Part shown: positions 24,908-37,252 of the stretch, piece after piece | How positions within the stretch are numbered: the stretch's first letter is position 1 | Layout: each line of letters opens with the position of its first letter | Source of the DNA: Dysidea avara | Taxonomy: Eukaryota > Porifera > Demospongiae > Dictyoceratida > Dysideidae | NCBI RefSeq assembly: GCF_963678975.1 | Contig: NC_089275.1 | Span: 14,911,682-14,975,681, forward strand | Length of the DNA stretch: 64,000 bases | Reading direction: 5' to 3' | Notes under the pieces: generated by a model | What the model saw: the letters and a program-made list of their open reading frames with translations, nothing else | The model's database searches: none | What the model was told of the DNA's origin: nothing | Translations under genes and position numbers: made by a program

Positions 24908-25690
24908 CAAGAGTTAATAATAGTAGGGAGGGAGAGTGTCTAACGCCCAATAGGCCTGTATAAAATGAGCGCGTAAGACAATCTGGCTTCCTAGCCAGAC
25001 GTGTTGATTGCATGAAGGGAGATGTGAAATGAGGCAAGCCGCAGAAGGACATTATCGATACTACTAGCTGTTCACGAATCAGTCTCATGAGCAACGTGCG
25101 AGGCAGCGTGTGCAATCAAACATGTCGATTTACGATGAACAGCCCTCGGCACTGGCCAAAATTGAAGCAGAAACAGCTCAGCATAACAAGAAGAAGCGTC
25201 AGAGAAGATCAATGAGGAAAGCTGAGATGAAGCACACTCGGAAGCACAGGTAGAATTGCATCACGAATCTACCGTTCAGCCACGTCCCGAGGTAAGGCCC
25301 AAGAAGAAGCGTCGGTCGAGGAGTGATGAGCTGGAAGCAACCAAGAAGAAGTGTCAGACGAAAGCAATGAATGGCAAGGAAAAGAAGCGGCGCCGATGAA
25401 ACACAGCCTGAAGAATCCCAACCTAAGAAAAAGCGCCAGATGAAAGTTATGAACGATTTCTCTCTGGTTCTTCCATCACTCACTGGAGTAGCCATCTTCG
25501 CATCACTGCTTTCTCACCAACTATCGATTTTGCAAGGCCATACAAAATGTGACATAACGTGTTTATTGCGGTCATCAACACTATAGGAAATTACAAAGAT
25601 ATACGATAATAAGCGGGGTGCTCTACACGCTCATTTTATACAGGCCCATTGAGCGTTAGACACTCTCCCTCCCTACTATTATTAACTCTT
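24908..25690. mobile_element. 783-base TIR transposon with 8-base target duplication
   Basis: Inverted repeats of about 70 bases begin AAGAGTTAATAATAGTAGGG and continue through GAGAGTGTCTAACGC to TGTATAAAATGAGCG, with few mismatches. GGTAATAG stands on both sides (24900-24907 and 25691-25698), an exact 8-base duplication as made by hAT or P elements. The interior is more GC-rich than the surroundings and holds short lysine-rich frames but no transposase. It is a non-autonomous element of young or moderate age. Confidence 0.8.
25122..25253 (+). CDS. possible 43-residue lysine-rich frame inside the TIR element
   Basis: A frame starting MSIYDEQPSALAKIEAETAQ and ending in a KKKRQRRS basic stretch. 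A second basic frame in the same element (25371-25586) repeats the theme with QPKKKRQMK, and KKKRRS-like text lies between. The repeated basic segments could be leftovers of a captured host exon or of a transposase DNA-binding region. Nothing supports expression. Confidence 0.15.
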   Translation: MSIYDEQPSALAKIEAETAQHNKKKRQRRSMRKAEMKHTRKHR

Positions 25691-25698
25691 GGTAATAG

Positions 25699-26872
25699 GA
25701 CTATATCTTACAAAGTTAAAATAACGAAGCACATCCTTGGGTCATTATTACCAAAAAATCGGTCGTTTGAATTGCAGGTAAAACAACCCAAAACTTTGGG
25801 TCATTTGTACCCATTTGAATTTACAGTGTGGCCTATTGCAGAACTACTTTTCGATTAGATAGCAATCTTACCTAAATTGGTGGGAAGATTCTATTCACAC
25901 CCTCTAGAGGTGCCATTTTATCATCTGCTGCAGCTGCTCGGAAGTTCCAAAGTATTGCTAAGTTTGCTACTGCCAAGGTCCAGAGGATGGAGATATGGTG
26001 GGCTGTGCTGACTCTCCCTACACTGCCCCTGTGCACAACTCTGATTCTGGGAAACATGAAAGTTTCAAGCACTTCAAATGGAAACACTGCCAGGGAAGTA
26101 ATGGCCACTTTGCTATTTCAGTAATTGATAGTTGGGCTGCATATTTAGACGTCTGGCACCATTCTTTCTTTTAATGTAGCATAAGACACACTAATATAAA
26201 TCATGAAACAAACATATATATGCACAGATTACTACTATTCAGCCATTCATGTATGATTACAGATTCAACACTATAATCACTGTTATAAAAATACAGCTGT
26301 ACTGTACCAGAAGCCCATAAGTGCCACAAGGCGCAAACCTTCGGTGCTTATAAGTCTGACTGTCAACTATCATTCAAATGGTACTGCTGAATTGTACAAG
26401 TTTACTAAGTACACATACTAAAGTGCACACCATACTTTGATCTTGTTTGACCATCAAAGTCATTTGGTTGCATGGCAAAGGAAATTTCTGATGGGTATTT
26501 CCTATATCATCACGCCCAATGTGGATGCAGACATTGGCTATAATACATATGTCTTGTGTGCTCTCTTCTTCTGTACCACAAAGTTGGATATACGTTGGCA
26601 ATAGCATCTTCAGTGTCACACAAAGTAAACCAACTGATTCCCAAATATCAAAACCATGTGCATGGTCAGCAAACACAGTGTGTAGCTTCTTCAATATTCC
26701 ACTGTTGAGTGTCAAATGTTTGCCACTGAATCTTCCCCCTCACCATTTTGACACTCCAATTAAATATGTGACCAGATCTGCAAGAACTGTGCTAAATGGT
26801 GCAAGCCAAAATTTACAGCATAAATCATTGATTGTATAGTGTGTATATAAAATACTTGCATATACAACGGTG
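25699..26872. other. spacer with one protein-like open frame
   Basis: On the plus strand about 25880-26123 stays open for some 80 codons (from IGGKILFTPSRGAIL to EVMATLLFQ) after an upstream stop, without an early ATG. It could be an exon fragment, but no family was recognised. The frames 26374-26715 (minus) and 26519-26839 (plus) overlap each other and neither is recognisable. GGCACCATTCTTTCTTTT at about 26155 is a fragment of the long-TIR family. Confidence 0.3.
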
Positions 26873-27057
26873 GTCAGATCATACCTCAATTTCTCTTGTG
26901 ATCCTCACACTGATCACTTTGCTCATCATCTTTGCTTCCAGTTGTTGCACTTTAGAAAGAATGTAGGAAACTATAGTGTAGAATCAGTATCTTCATCAGT
27001 GACCTCCACTGTGTTAGTAAGGAAGATGACACAAATTATCAGAAGAAATATTTTCAT
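26873..27057 (-). pseudogene. short-chain-collagen-like secreted protein, 5' remnant
   Basis: Only the signal peptide and coiled-coil part of the gene survive. ATG at 27057 starts MKIFLLIICVIFLTNTVEVT, then a two-base insertion after the ACT-GAT-TCT codons shifts the frame. Beyond it VSYILSKVQQLEAKMMSK is still readable, ending with a TGA where the intact copy has the arginine of EERS. Homology stops at about 26873 and the whole globular domain is gone. The upstream TATA context (27119-27130) is kept. This remnant heads copy B of the segmental duplication. Confidence 0.8.
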
Positions 27058-27849
27058 TCTCAGCTGACAGCTAGCTACAAAAGCGTTCTGCAGTATATAC
27101 TAGCTAGCTACTCTGCTGTCTTATATATGCATGTGACTATACGATCAACTATGCACTGTACATCTATGATAGGCCTGAACCTATTATGCCTGCATAATTT
27201 GAAGAATAATGGGTTGTTAGTTTTGCTAGAATATAATGAGAAGCTATCGAAAAACAATTGGCCAACTTGGTTGGAGATATCCTTGAGGATTCAAGGGGTA
27301 AAAATTTTGATGAAATAAAGATTCTGATTCATATGAAACTCATGTATGTTTACAGTTACGTAGCTGTTTTTGATTGTTGCATTTCTTCAATATGACAGTG
27401 GAAACTTCCTAAACTTTTTATCTTTCATTAGTTGATATCACATACTGTTTACAAATATATAAAGTGCTAATAATAATAATAAATACACATAAACAGCAAG
27501 AATAATTATGTAAGAATAATAGGTCTCATGTTTGGGAATAATGGGTAATAATTTTAAGAAATTCTGGAAAGAATAATAGGCAAATTTGAAAGCATAATAA
27601 GCTCGGTCCTAATCTATGATGATGTGCTAATTGATAACATCTGTCAATTGTTAAAACTGAATTGGGAAGCACCAACAGATGCATCCCAGCCACTGTTCTG
27701 AGATGATACAATGCATTGTTTAGTCCAAATTAACTTTCTATGTCCACAGCTACTATTAGTTCATGCTTTTTTATCATATGTGTTAGGTAATTCCAATTAT
27801 AGGCATGCGTTTAAGCTATACACCATTTTCTTTGTGATATTATATGTAA
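27058..27849. other. spacer between gene remnant and duplicated flank
   Basis: The first 75 bases match the promoter region of copy 1, including the TATA context. The rest holds no recognised gene; the frames at 27127-27318 and 27526-27711 look random. Confidence 0.4.
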
Positions 27850-30700
27850 GCACAAGGTACAGTATAGATAGTGCATGATACCTTTGCTATACTGACAATA
27901 AATTCCCTGAAGAATAATAGTCAAGCAAAACAGACGTTAATGGTGCCTCTCTAATTTGTTAGTGAACATAATTATGTGTACAACATGTGCAATTTGTACT
28001 GTTTTTTACTAATGTTTAACAAGCAGCCATACTAAAAAAAACAGGAGTTGTTTGACAATGGTAGTAAAGATAAACTCTGGTAATTATTAAACAGTGCAAT
28101 CACAATCATAATGTACAATTGTAAAAAAGGACAAGTTGCCTATAAACTATAAGTAGCAAAGAAGTAGGTATACATAATAATAACATGATTTTAAACATTT
28201 CAATTTACTTGAAAATTGTGTGGGAATATTGTTGGAAAAGCACTAGCATGATTCACATAATATAAAAGTATGCATGGTTATTTTTAATTCCTTTGCATGC
28301 ATAAGCTGGTCATGCAGGAATCACAACTTAAATAGCTAAATTTGACGTTATTAATTGCCTAGTGTTTAAATTGTATCATAAACATAGCAACAGGGAGGGG
28401 CTTTTGGTGGCTAGAGCCACCCACTCTTATTTTTATTAGCCCCTCCACTGTTAAAGATCTATAGAATAGTCAAGTACTCTGATAGAGCAGTCAGATACTA
28501 AATTCATGTATTAAGTAAAGCAAAGTTTAAAAATTTAATCCCAAAAGGACTTTTTAAAATTTTCCTATGGAGGGATGCGCCCCCAGACCTCCTATAGAAA
28601 GTGCATGTTTGCATACTGAGTGAGCTTTACACGTTGTACAAATTGTATCAGTCACCACTCTGTTTAACAACTTTTTTACCAAGCTGTTTAATAAGCAAAC
28701 ACACATGATGTACCACTGTATTATATTAAGGCAACAATGTAACAAACTGTAGTGAGCATGTGCTCTACAACGCTCACAGCCTTCTTCCAAAGGCCAGAAC
28801 AAAATGTTACCATATCAATATCTCAAAACTTCAACATTTAAATGACTAAATAGTGGGTTAGCTCTAAATTCTGTGAAACTGAACGATTTGTCAGGATATA
28901 GTAACTGTTAATTGTTCTGCACTTTCGGAGTGAAACAAATTCTTGTGTGATTATTTTTATATGTACCTTGGCACTGATCATAAGATGGAACAACAGTGTA
29001 CACTACTGTTATGTGTCATAATGTGTGCATGAAAATTGGTCCAACAACTTTGCTATAGTGGCAGAAAACAGGAATGTTAGCAACATCATCATAGTATTAG
29101 TGACAGCTATAGCTATAGAGCACAAGTGACAGATTATCTGTATTATTTTGTATAATATTATGTAAAGAAAAATTATAGGACTTAATGATGTCTACTAATA
29201 TCATTTCAGAATAACTTTGATTCAGCTACAAGCTTGCTAGCTACACCATAAAATATGTCTTCTGTAGTACAAAATGATAACAATCGAAATTATACATTTG
29301 AAATTTCCATACATACAGGTTTACACTACTAAGTATATAATTGTGCAACATCTAAATATCTACAGTTAGAAAGTTCAGAATACTGGAGATTTATGGCAAA
29401 GATCCGGAATAAAAATCAACATGGACTCCAGGTGGTGGTGGATCACAGATTAGTCAATTACAGTCATTAAAATTAGTCTCAGAAGGATTTTCTCTCATCA
29501 TATTAACACCACGGCCAAGGTAATCTTGCAACTCAAATGTGCTTCCTTGTAATGTTATCAGTGTACAATAAATACAGAGGAGGATCGTGGAGTGTGTGGT
29601 AAGTGAACCAAGCATTATATATTTGTAAGTACTCAGCAATTGAGAACATCGGACAATATGGTTGTGCTAGAAGCCTCTGTGAAAAGTGTAGTAAATGTAT
29701 GGAAGGTTTGTGTCTGAAGATAGGTGATTGCTTCTGAGATTTGGCATACAAGGTACCTTATATGAACATCATTAAAATCAATATTCATTGCCATGGAGTA
29801 CAGCATCGCCCAGAAATGTGTGACATCTTTACACATTGGTGAACTTAGTTGATCATAATGCTGCTGGAGTGCTGGTGGTAGAGGATGGTGTATTTTACTA
29901 CATGGGGTTACCTATAGTAAAAAGTTTGTTAATACACCCTTCACATCAGTCGAGGAACATGAGTTACCCGAACTTTGCGTAATGGATGAACTTATGGACA
30001 TCATGTGAACTTCCTCCCAAGCTCTCAGAAATAATACAGACGACAATGATAATGACAATTAAATCTGCCAATGTGGCTGACAGTGAGCAAGCTGTTTTAA
30101 CTTGAACTGCAAACATCTGTTCTTTTATAGCTTGCTACTACTGCATGTAGAAATTCACAATCCTCACCCACAACATTCCAGTGTCCGAGGTTAAGGTAAG
30201 ACTGTCACATTGACATACAAATATTAATTCTTTCACCCTGACTGCATGGTTTTATGATTTCAAAAGTAATGTCAATACTTAATTTGAAAGACTTTTCTGG
30301 ACTTATTTGACTGTGACAGCCTGTCTATTATAGGATTATGTGTGAGGCATCAGCTCCAGTTTAATGTATCAATGTAGTTTAACCATAATTATGCTAGTTG
30401 TCTGTTATGATGCACAGTACAAATTACACGTGCTTGTGTGTCAGATGAGTATGTAACCTAAGGAATAATTTACGAACCAATCTTCATTCCAATTACATCC
30501 TTCTCACATTATATGTTAGCATAATATGTCAGCAGACTTAAAATTATATCGGTATCATGACCACACAAGGGCCAGTTTAAGAAAGCAAACTACAAAAGCT
30601 GTATTAACATACTGTATACCATATACCTGTAGCTACTGTATAAGTAGTACACAGTGAATACTTATATAATTAAGAATGAAACAGTGGTAGACTAGCCTGA
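27850..30700 (+). repeat. segmental duplication, copy B flank (first part)
   Basis: Collinear with about 10740-13260. Recognisable pairs include TAAATTCCCTGAA (10799 and 27900), TTTGACTGTGACAGCCTGTC (12599 and 30307) and the sequence around the site of the transposase fragment (12955 and 30640). It lacks the 528-base MITE present in copy A. It contains an extra block of about 1.05 kb (29200-30260) with no counterpart in A, and a hAT-like core with dispersed motif at 28390-28650. Confidence 0.7.
29633..29911 (-). CDS. candidate orphan exon, unknown product
   Basis: Within the block private to copy B, a minus-strand frame follows a plausible acceptor (pyrimidine-rich TTTTTACTATAG). It reads VTPCSKIHHPLPPALQQHYD, LSSPMCKDVTHFWAMLYSMA and FNDVHIRYLVCQISEAITYL before a stop at 29633. 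Composition and length are protein-like. A second possible piece lies downstream at 29454-29550 (ELQDYLGRGVNMMRENPSET). No family was recognised. It may be a fragment of a host gene or transposon gene carried in with the insertion. Confidence 0.25.
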   Translation of the reverse strand, partial: VTPCSKIHHPLPPALQQHYDQLSSPMCKDVTHFWAMLYSMAMNIDFNDVHIRYLVCQISEAITYLQTQTFHTFTTLFTEASSTTILSDVLNC

Positions 30701-31851
30701 ATTACATGTAACAATTCAATTCTGAACAAACATGGTAAATGAAGTCAGCAAAAGTGCATGTTGCATAGCTACGTACATAGGTGACCTATTTTCAAACGGT
30801 ATCAATTATCGAACATTAAAATAATGCAATATATTTAGAGGTTTACAATATTATTCCACATACTCGTAAGGTGTTTATATGGAGAACTCCAATATATGGT
30901 GTAGCTTTGTCAAGAGCACTTTTGCACCACAGGGTGGTACAAAGTAACATTAGTTGTTCTGACTGTCGTCGAATTCAAATTATGTACATACAATAAGCCC
31001 TGTTGTACTTCCATAAGGAATTGATGTAAACACAGAACTTCATAATTTGGCAGTGGATTATAAACTTATAGAAATGCCTTTATCTCAAGTGTCAGCTACT
31101 AGGATACCCAGTGCACTTTTATTGCTTGAATTTTAAAATCATGAGTCTTGATTTGCTACACAACCCAAAGTGATGGTTCATAATCACCTAGCCAAGGTGG
31201 TCATTACACAATTCCTAATGATTGTTAGTGTTAATCCACTGAAGAATCCTAGCAATGTGACTAGAATTTTGTTATAGGAATTCACAAAATATGCAGTCTG
31301 TTTGTCAAATTTACATTACTGGGTTTACTGAATAGTTTTCATAAATCAAAGCATTTTTTGCATGGTACTGTTTAATAATAGGAAATTTTATTATAACTGA
31401 TCTATGGTGAGATGGAGACTAGTTTGAATGGAGGAGGATGGACACTAGTATAGCAGTACTCTTACTTTTGTGCTATTGTGCTTTGTGGTTAGTGTGGTTA
31501 ATGATTATACGAGCAAAATCCATAATAACAAAATATGCACCTATCACCTATGCGCTTGAACCAGGAAAATACATGCATATTTGGTGATAAGACTGAAATC
31601 TATTAGGACTTACAACTACGTGCATATATGGTTTTAGTTGAAGGTGAGTAACAAATACACCCATAGAGGGACACTCCAGCACAAAGCATTTAATAAAATT
31701 ATACCAATTATGTAATGGAATGATGCAGCTACAAGACATCTATGTAATGCGGATGGCAAGTATATATGATACAAGTATAATTATACATAAAGGGTAAGTA
31801 CACTGGCTATGCAGTTTTCTATGTACATACAGGTAAATGCACAGTCAACAG
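30701..31851. other. spacer
   Basis: No gene, RNA or strong repeat was recognised between the duplicated flank and the intact secreted-protein gene. Confidence 0.4.
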
Positions 31852-32601
31852 CTACTTTGTGCACACTACACAAGAAAGAGCATATCCATCTTGAGGTACA
31901 TATGATCCAGATGCACGGACTGTGTAAAATAATTGTGCATTACCATCACAACCTCCACTACTTTTTATTTGCTCAAGATTTTCATCAATACAGTAATACA
32001 TGCTACTGCCTTCATGAGCATTATTTCCCGCCATAATATAGCCATTGTACTCTTTATGCCATCCATCTGGACACACATAATGTGAGGGGATCATTATTTT
32101 ACTGCTTCTTCCTGTTGCTTCACATAGAGAACAAGGCATATTCCGACATGTGCTATGATCAATGGCTCCACCAGTGCGATATTCTACAGGAAAAGCATAT
32201 TCATCTCCATGTTGATTATTTAAATAGCGCATTGGATTTTGAGGCAAGCACATTAAATTAGATGGTGCACCTTTATCAGTGTAACGGCCTCCTACAGCAG
32301 TTCCTTTGTAGAGAGTATTGGCTCCATATGGACATGTAGTGTTGCCCCATCTGATATAACTGACCACTTGTGGACAGCCTTTTGTCTTCATGTCATCTTC
32401 ATTAGTGGCATTGTTAACAGATCGCTCCTCCACTTCTCTAGTGGTCCTCACACTGACCTCCTTACTCATCATCTTTGCTTCTAGTCGCTGCACTTTAGCA
32501 AGAAGGTAGGAGACTAGGGGAGAATCGGGGTCTTTATCAGTAACCTCCGCTGCATCAGTAAGGAAGATGACACAGGACAGTATCAGAAGAAGTATTTTCA
32601 T
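31852..32601 (-). CDS. short-chain-collagen-like secreted protein (intact copy)
   Basis: A single-exon gene of 249 residues. The signal peptide is MKILLLILSCVIFLTDA. A 45-residue stalk follows with a leucine-rich coiled-coil stretch (YLLAKVQRLEAKM) and a dibasic-acidic linker. From about residue 80 comes a cysteine-rich globular domain: GCPQVVSYIRWGNTTCPYGA, YKGTAVGGRY, NLMCLP, CRNMPCSLCEATGRS, SHYVCPDGWHKEYNGYIMAG, YYCID and a final GYALSCVVCTK. The order of motifs matches the C-terminal domain of sponge short-chain (spongin C4-like) collagens, which is homologous to collagen IV NC1-type domains. The coiled coil stands where those proteins carry Gly-X-Y repeats, so it is probably a secreted oligomeric matrix protein. 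All family cysteines are present, unlike in the other copies here. Function beyond the family resemblance is inferred. Confidence 0.85.
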   Translation of the reverse strand: MKILLLILSCVIFLTDAAEVTDKDPDSPLVSYLLAKVQRLEAKMMSKEVSVRTTREVEERSVNNATNEDDMKTKGCPQVVSYIRWGNTTCPYGANTLYKGTAVGGRYTDKGAPSNLMCLPQNPMRYLNNQHGDEYAFPVEYRTGGAIDHSTCRNMPCSLCEATGRSSKIMIPSHYVCPDGWHKEYNGYIMAGNNAHEGSSMYYCIDENLEQIKSSGGCDGNAQLFYTVRASGSYVPQDGYALSCVVCTK

Positions 32602-34708
32602 TTTGAGCTGACAAAATAGTCCCAGTCCCTATAGCAGTAAAATAATAGCTACTTTCTTAAATACTGGCCTGTGTATGGGTATGGCTAGTCAGGTGTGTAA
32701 TCTGCAATTTATATATTCAATAATGATGAACTAACTGACATATGTGTATACACCAGAGTATGTGTACTAAGAAGGGCTAACAAATATATCCTCCTTTCTT
32801 ACAAATGCAGCATGATGGCATCTTTGTTGTAGTAGCTTTAAGTAATTAATTGAGTTGTTTTAAAACTGGCTTGTTATTTCAGTGTTACATATATTGCATG
32901 AAATGAAACAAGTTCTTTATTTTCATAAATAAACTACAACACTATACAGGGAGAACATACTATAATATAGTAAAATAGAAAAGTGAAATTCTCTACCACC
33001 CTAAATTCATTAATTACGTGGATTGTGACAAATGGACATTATGATTATGGCTTGATAGAATTACTTTAGCACCACTGTAAACAAAATATCTCCTATACTA
33101 ACCGTCATATTTATCTTTACTTTAAGCAGAAAAATGTGGCAATGTGAACTTCTGGATGTCTGCATAGCTGTGCTGTACCTCAAGTATTTTATATAAAACT
33201 CTTTTTGAAATATCTATAATTTTCATGCTGGTTTCTATCAACAATTACATCAAGATAAGTACACCTCTTCTGTTCAAAGTAGCTACCTGAAAACACCATA
33301 TCACATACATCTTAATTTTGCATGACTCATGTGTTTTCATAGAATTTTGGTAACTTCATGCAGTGCTCATGAAACTTTATTATGCTGTATAAGATGTTAG
33401 TTACATAATCATGCAGATATTGATACTAGATATATATATACAGTACGTAACTTAGGGTGTAGTTTGTGCTGACATGCTCAGTGCCCATGGTCAGTCACAC
33501 CAATAATGCAATCACTGTTTTGTAAATATATACTAAAGTACAAGACTGTATATGGTGGCAGTTGGCAGCTCTGATAATAAGTTCACTGAATGGTATAAAT
33601 GCTAACATCTGTTGAACACATGTTAATAATGGTGTTTCTCTTGATTTCAACAGATTGTGAAATGAAATATACAAGTACATGCATATAGATGTGTGATAAA
33701 GTATGTACTGTTATTCATTCACAAGTGGTAGGCCTGTGTCAGTGCAATAAAAGCATAATAGGCTAGAGTGCTATGCTATCATAATGCTAGTATATTAGGT
33801 GGATATTACAAACTATGGAGCTTAATTCCTTGAAAACAGATAGATTGATAGATGATTTTACCTCTTTGCAGACGATCAGCAGCCAGAACCACTCTTCTTC
33901 ATTGGAGGGTCACAAACACACACATGCAAACATACAGACACAGTAGAGCACACATACACAATGACAGGTACAATACACACATAGCTACACATGACAATAT
34001 GTACAAAATCATTCAACAAAATTAATAAAATATAAATATTAGATCAATACTCCCTAATAGAACAGTCAGTGGAAGAGCATTCAAACAAGGTTATTGTAAG
34101 AAATGTTGCTAGCCTATATAGGAGCATACTGAAGAGCATAATAGGTGGAAATTTAAGCTGAAAGCATTTTGGGTTAAATTTTGAACATATTTTACTTAGA
34201 AATACAGCTGTAGCACCAGAATAAGCAGCCATACTAATAGTAGGGATGGTTGGCAATAGTCGGTGATGAATTAAAGTACATATAAAGCTAGGTAAATATT
34301 CATACAAAAAGTTAGGTTAATTAAGCTATATCGTACAGTTCAGCATAGTGCTGTATAGTAGGGAATATAGTGCTTTTCACAATCAAAATTGTTACTAAAT
34401 TTAATCTCAGAAGGCTAAATTTTCAGTGCAAATTGGGGCATGCCCCCATACAGACTCCTAGTTAGAACACCCTTCGTGTATTGAGTGTGCTTTTTTGAGT
34501 GACTTCCACCATATGACCCCTAAGCAAATTCAGTGTCCTGTTGTATAAACCTGAAATTCCTCTGATAATTTCTAGATCTGTTACTGTGCTGGTCAAGTTA
34601 TGCTTGGCTGAAGGCATCAGGTAGTCAAGTCAGTTGATATAATATATGTAGAAAATTCAGTTTAATAACAAAAATTAATAACAATACATCTTTCAAAACT
34701 TATTGTGG
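32602..34708. other. spacer
   Basis: AT-rich sequence with no convincing gene. It holds a copy of the dispersed TCTAATAGA motif at 34047-34082 and a hAT-interior fragment at about 34430-34500 (GGGGCATGCCCCCATACAGA). The immediate upstream of the secreted-protein gene lacks the clear TATA box seen in the other copies. Confidence 0.4.
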
Positions 34709-34762
34709 CAGGGGCAGATTTAGGGGTGGGGGGGCTAAGGGGGCTGTCCGTCTTTCTTTTCT

Positions 34763-36073
34763 CAAGGCCGGAGGAGACGGTCCGGTTGGTCAGGCCTGAG
34801 CCGGACCAATAATCTGGAGTTGAACCAACTAGCTGACCAGCTCGAACTACATTACTTTCATGCAATCTTTGGACGATCACATCTACATGTAGCTACGTAC
34901 ATTTTACAGATGTTATTGAAAATGCATGACACGAGTAGTTACCTAGTTTCTCAGCCTAACTAAAGCACAGAACTACACGTATAGTACCTCCAATTACCTT
35001 ACAGTACAGCATTGCATTCGTATCGTTTTGTACAGAAATGATTGTGGGTTCTACGTACAGTATCACGTGTGCTGACAGTTTGCATTTATCACGTGTAAGG
35101 CAGGTATCTTCTTTGATTCTAAACCAACACACTTATATCACAATTCAATCTTCATAAAATAATCATTAGCATTCCTTGGCTTGTCTCTCTTGGCTTCCTT
35201 TACTGGGCGAAGGGCTGGCAGTGACAAACCAGATGACTCATTCCTCGGCAAGAAGCTGCACACTTATACATTACATGGTGGCCATCTGGATGAGATGTTG
35301 AGTAGAAATCACTCCTCTTCAACTACCCACTTGTCCTGTCGAGATACCGAGCAAAATCTCAGTCTCACCCACATCGCGCCATTTTCGAATGCTGATTGGT
35401 CTCGTGACTGTCCACCAGTATATTTACGTGATGATCCGTTCACTTCATACAAACCAGTATAGTAGTATACAGCTGTGTAGAATTTTATTGTAGCTGTGTG
35501 AATTCACTGTATAGTAATTATATCCTAGCTAAAGGGGGCCATGCTGCATGGGTTCCCTGTGAAATTTGGGGGGAAAGTTGCAATTTGCTAGCTAGTTTTA
35601 CTTTAAAATTTAGCATCAATTTTAAATTTTAAGGCATTTTCAAACCTTTAAATTGCAAAAATTCTGCAGCTCCTGGGGGTTGCACCCCCAGATCCCCCTT
35701 GAACTTCTAATTGCTAGCTATAACTAAATGAACCATACAGCAAGTTTCATGCTGTGTCCCCTGCTGTAGCTATGTCAGGTCTACAATTATACATAGTATA
35801 GAAAGTCTGAAGAACAACAGATAGACCTGAGCATATTTATATAGCTAACTAGCAGTGAAATATTTTTAAAATTGCATATCTGAGTGTCTAATTTTCAAAA
35901 ATTTCCTGTGGGGGCATGCCCCCAGACCCCCCTAGAATGCTTGTGCTTCGCACTTCGCAGAGTGTGCTTCGCACACTGTGCAACAGCTCCTCTCTCATTG
36001 GCATGTATACAGTAGCAATTTCATCATTATAGTCAATGGCCTGACCAACCCAATTTTCCCTCCTCCGGCCCTG
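34763..36073 (+). mobile_element. hAT-like element (inner, 1.3 kb)
   Basis: The left end CAAGGCCGGAGGAG continues GACGGTCCGGTTGGTCAGGCC. The right end complement is CAGGGCCGGAGGAG, with GGGTTGGTCAGGCC further in. TTTCT is directly repeated at both edges (34758-34762 and 36074-36078). The interior holds hAT-core motifs (GGGGGCATGCCCCCAGACCC near 35910) and a GC-richer stretch around 35170-35460 with a 93-residue frame of unknown nature. It inserted into the outer element, so it is the younger of the two. Confidence 0.7.
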
Positions 36074-37168
36074 TTTCTAAGTTAGTACTTGGTCAATAAA
36101 ACCCTAAATCTTCTATGTGCATCAAAAGCAGACTTATTTCAGGAACTATGCATCACTACCAACACAAATAATGTCTACGTAACTATACCTATTATTCAAC
36201 TCTGCTCCAGGAGAATATAGCTTCCTTTTCCTCAAGAGTTCTTCAAAACAAGTTTCGATTGTTGGTTGCATCTCCAGTTACAAAAGTTTTAATTGTGGGT
36301 TTAATTTTGTTTTATTCAGATGATTGGCAGTGTTTTCCACTATGGCTATGAGAGGTGATTAGTGTGGTTATTATATTTTAAAATGAATTATATGATTCAA
36401 AAGTGTTAGTTGGTTTAATAGGTAAGGTTAGATATATCAGCTTCAGTATATTATGTAGCTAGCTACCAACTCAGCCATTTAGCAAACTGTATAGTCTTTT
36501 GGTAATTTGCAGTTTTATACTATAGCATATTCACCCACTTTTGTCTTTGAATGTAAAATCTGTACCAGTTACCTTCTGATATGACCCTATGCTGTTGGTT
36601 ATGGTGCTGGCATTTGTAGCTAGCCTATAGTTCAGTCTTCATAACCTGGCAGATATAATAAGTTGACTATCACAACAACATATTCAGAAAACCTATAAAT
36701 GCAAATATAGTTGCACTTTGCTAAGGATTTCCAATGGACTAGCTAATAGCTACTAGTACCCTTCACTGCATTCTGCTTTTCAGTACACATGGCTAACAAA
36801 GTGTCACTAGGCTAAGTAGCATGCATACTAATAATTGTGACATTCAACACCACTACTACTTAGCTATACATGTTTCTGCCTCACAGATTTAGCTGATTAG
36901 AAGAGGAGCTGATACATTATGGCATATACCTATAGCTATATCTAAATGCTTGGTAGCAGAAAAGATTATCATGCATGCATGATAGCTATACTCTGCATAT
37001 TGCAATCAGTCTTGATTTAATGGAAAAGTAAAATTTGAATGATATATAATAAACTGAAATTCCATTATTTTCCACTGACAAACTGTTTAAAATACTCTCA
37101 GATTCACCTTTAGAGGGCCTAATTATCAAAAATTTCCTAGGGGGCATGCCCCCAGACCCCACTACGTT

Positions 37169-37252
37169 GGCATGCTTTGTATGCTGGCATGCTTTGTATG
37201 CTGGCATGCTTTGTATGCTGGCATGCTTTGTATGCTGGCATGCTTTGTATGT
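37169..37252 (+). repeat. 17-base tandem repeat, five units
   Basis: About five near-perfect units of GGCATGCTTTGTATGCT lie inside the outer hAT-like element, next to its GGGGGCATGCCCCCAGACCC core. Single units of the motif occur in related elements (for example GCATGCTTTGCATGCTGG near 1618), so this is a local amplification within one copy. Confidence 0.85.

Noticed and set aside
26374-26839. Overlapping 113- and 106-residue frames on opposite strands
   Set aside because: Neither has a recognised domain, splice context or promoter; they exclude each other as coding.
35181-35462. 93-residue frame inside the inner hAT-like element
   Set aside because: No recognisable motif; it lies in a non-autonomous element and may only reflect higher GC content.
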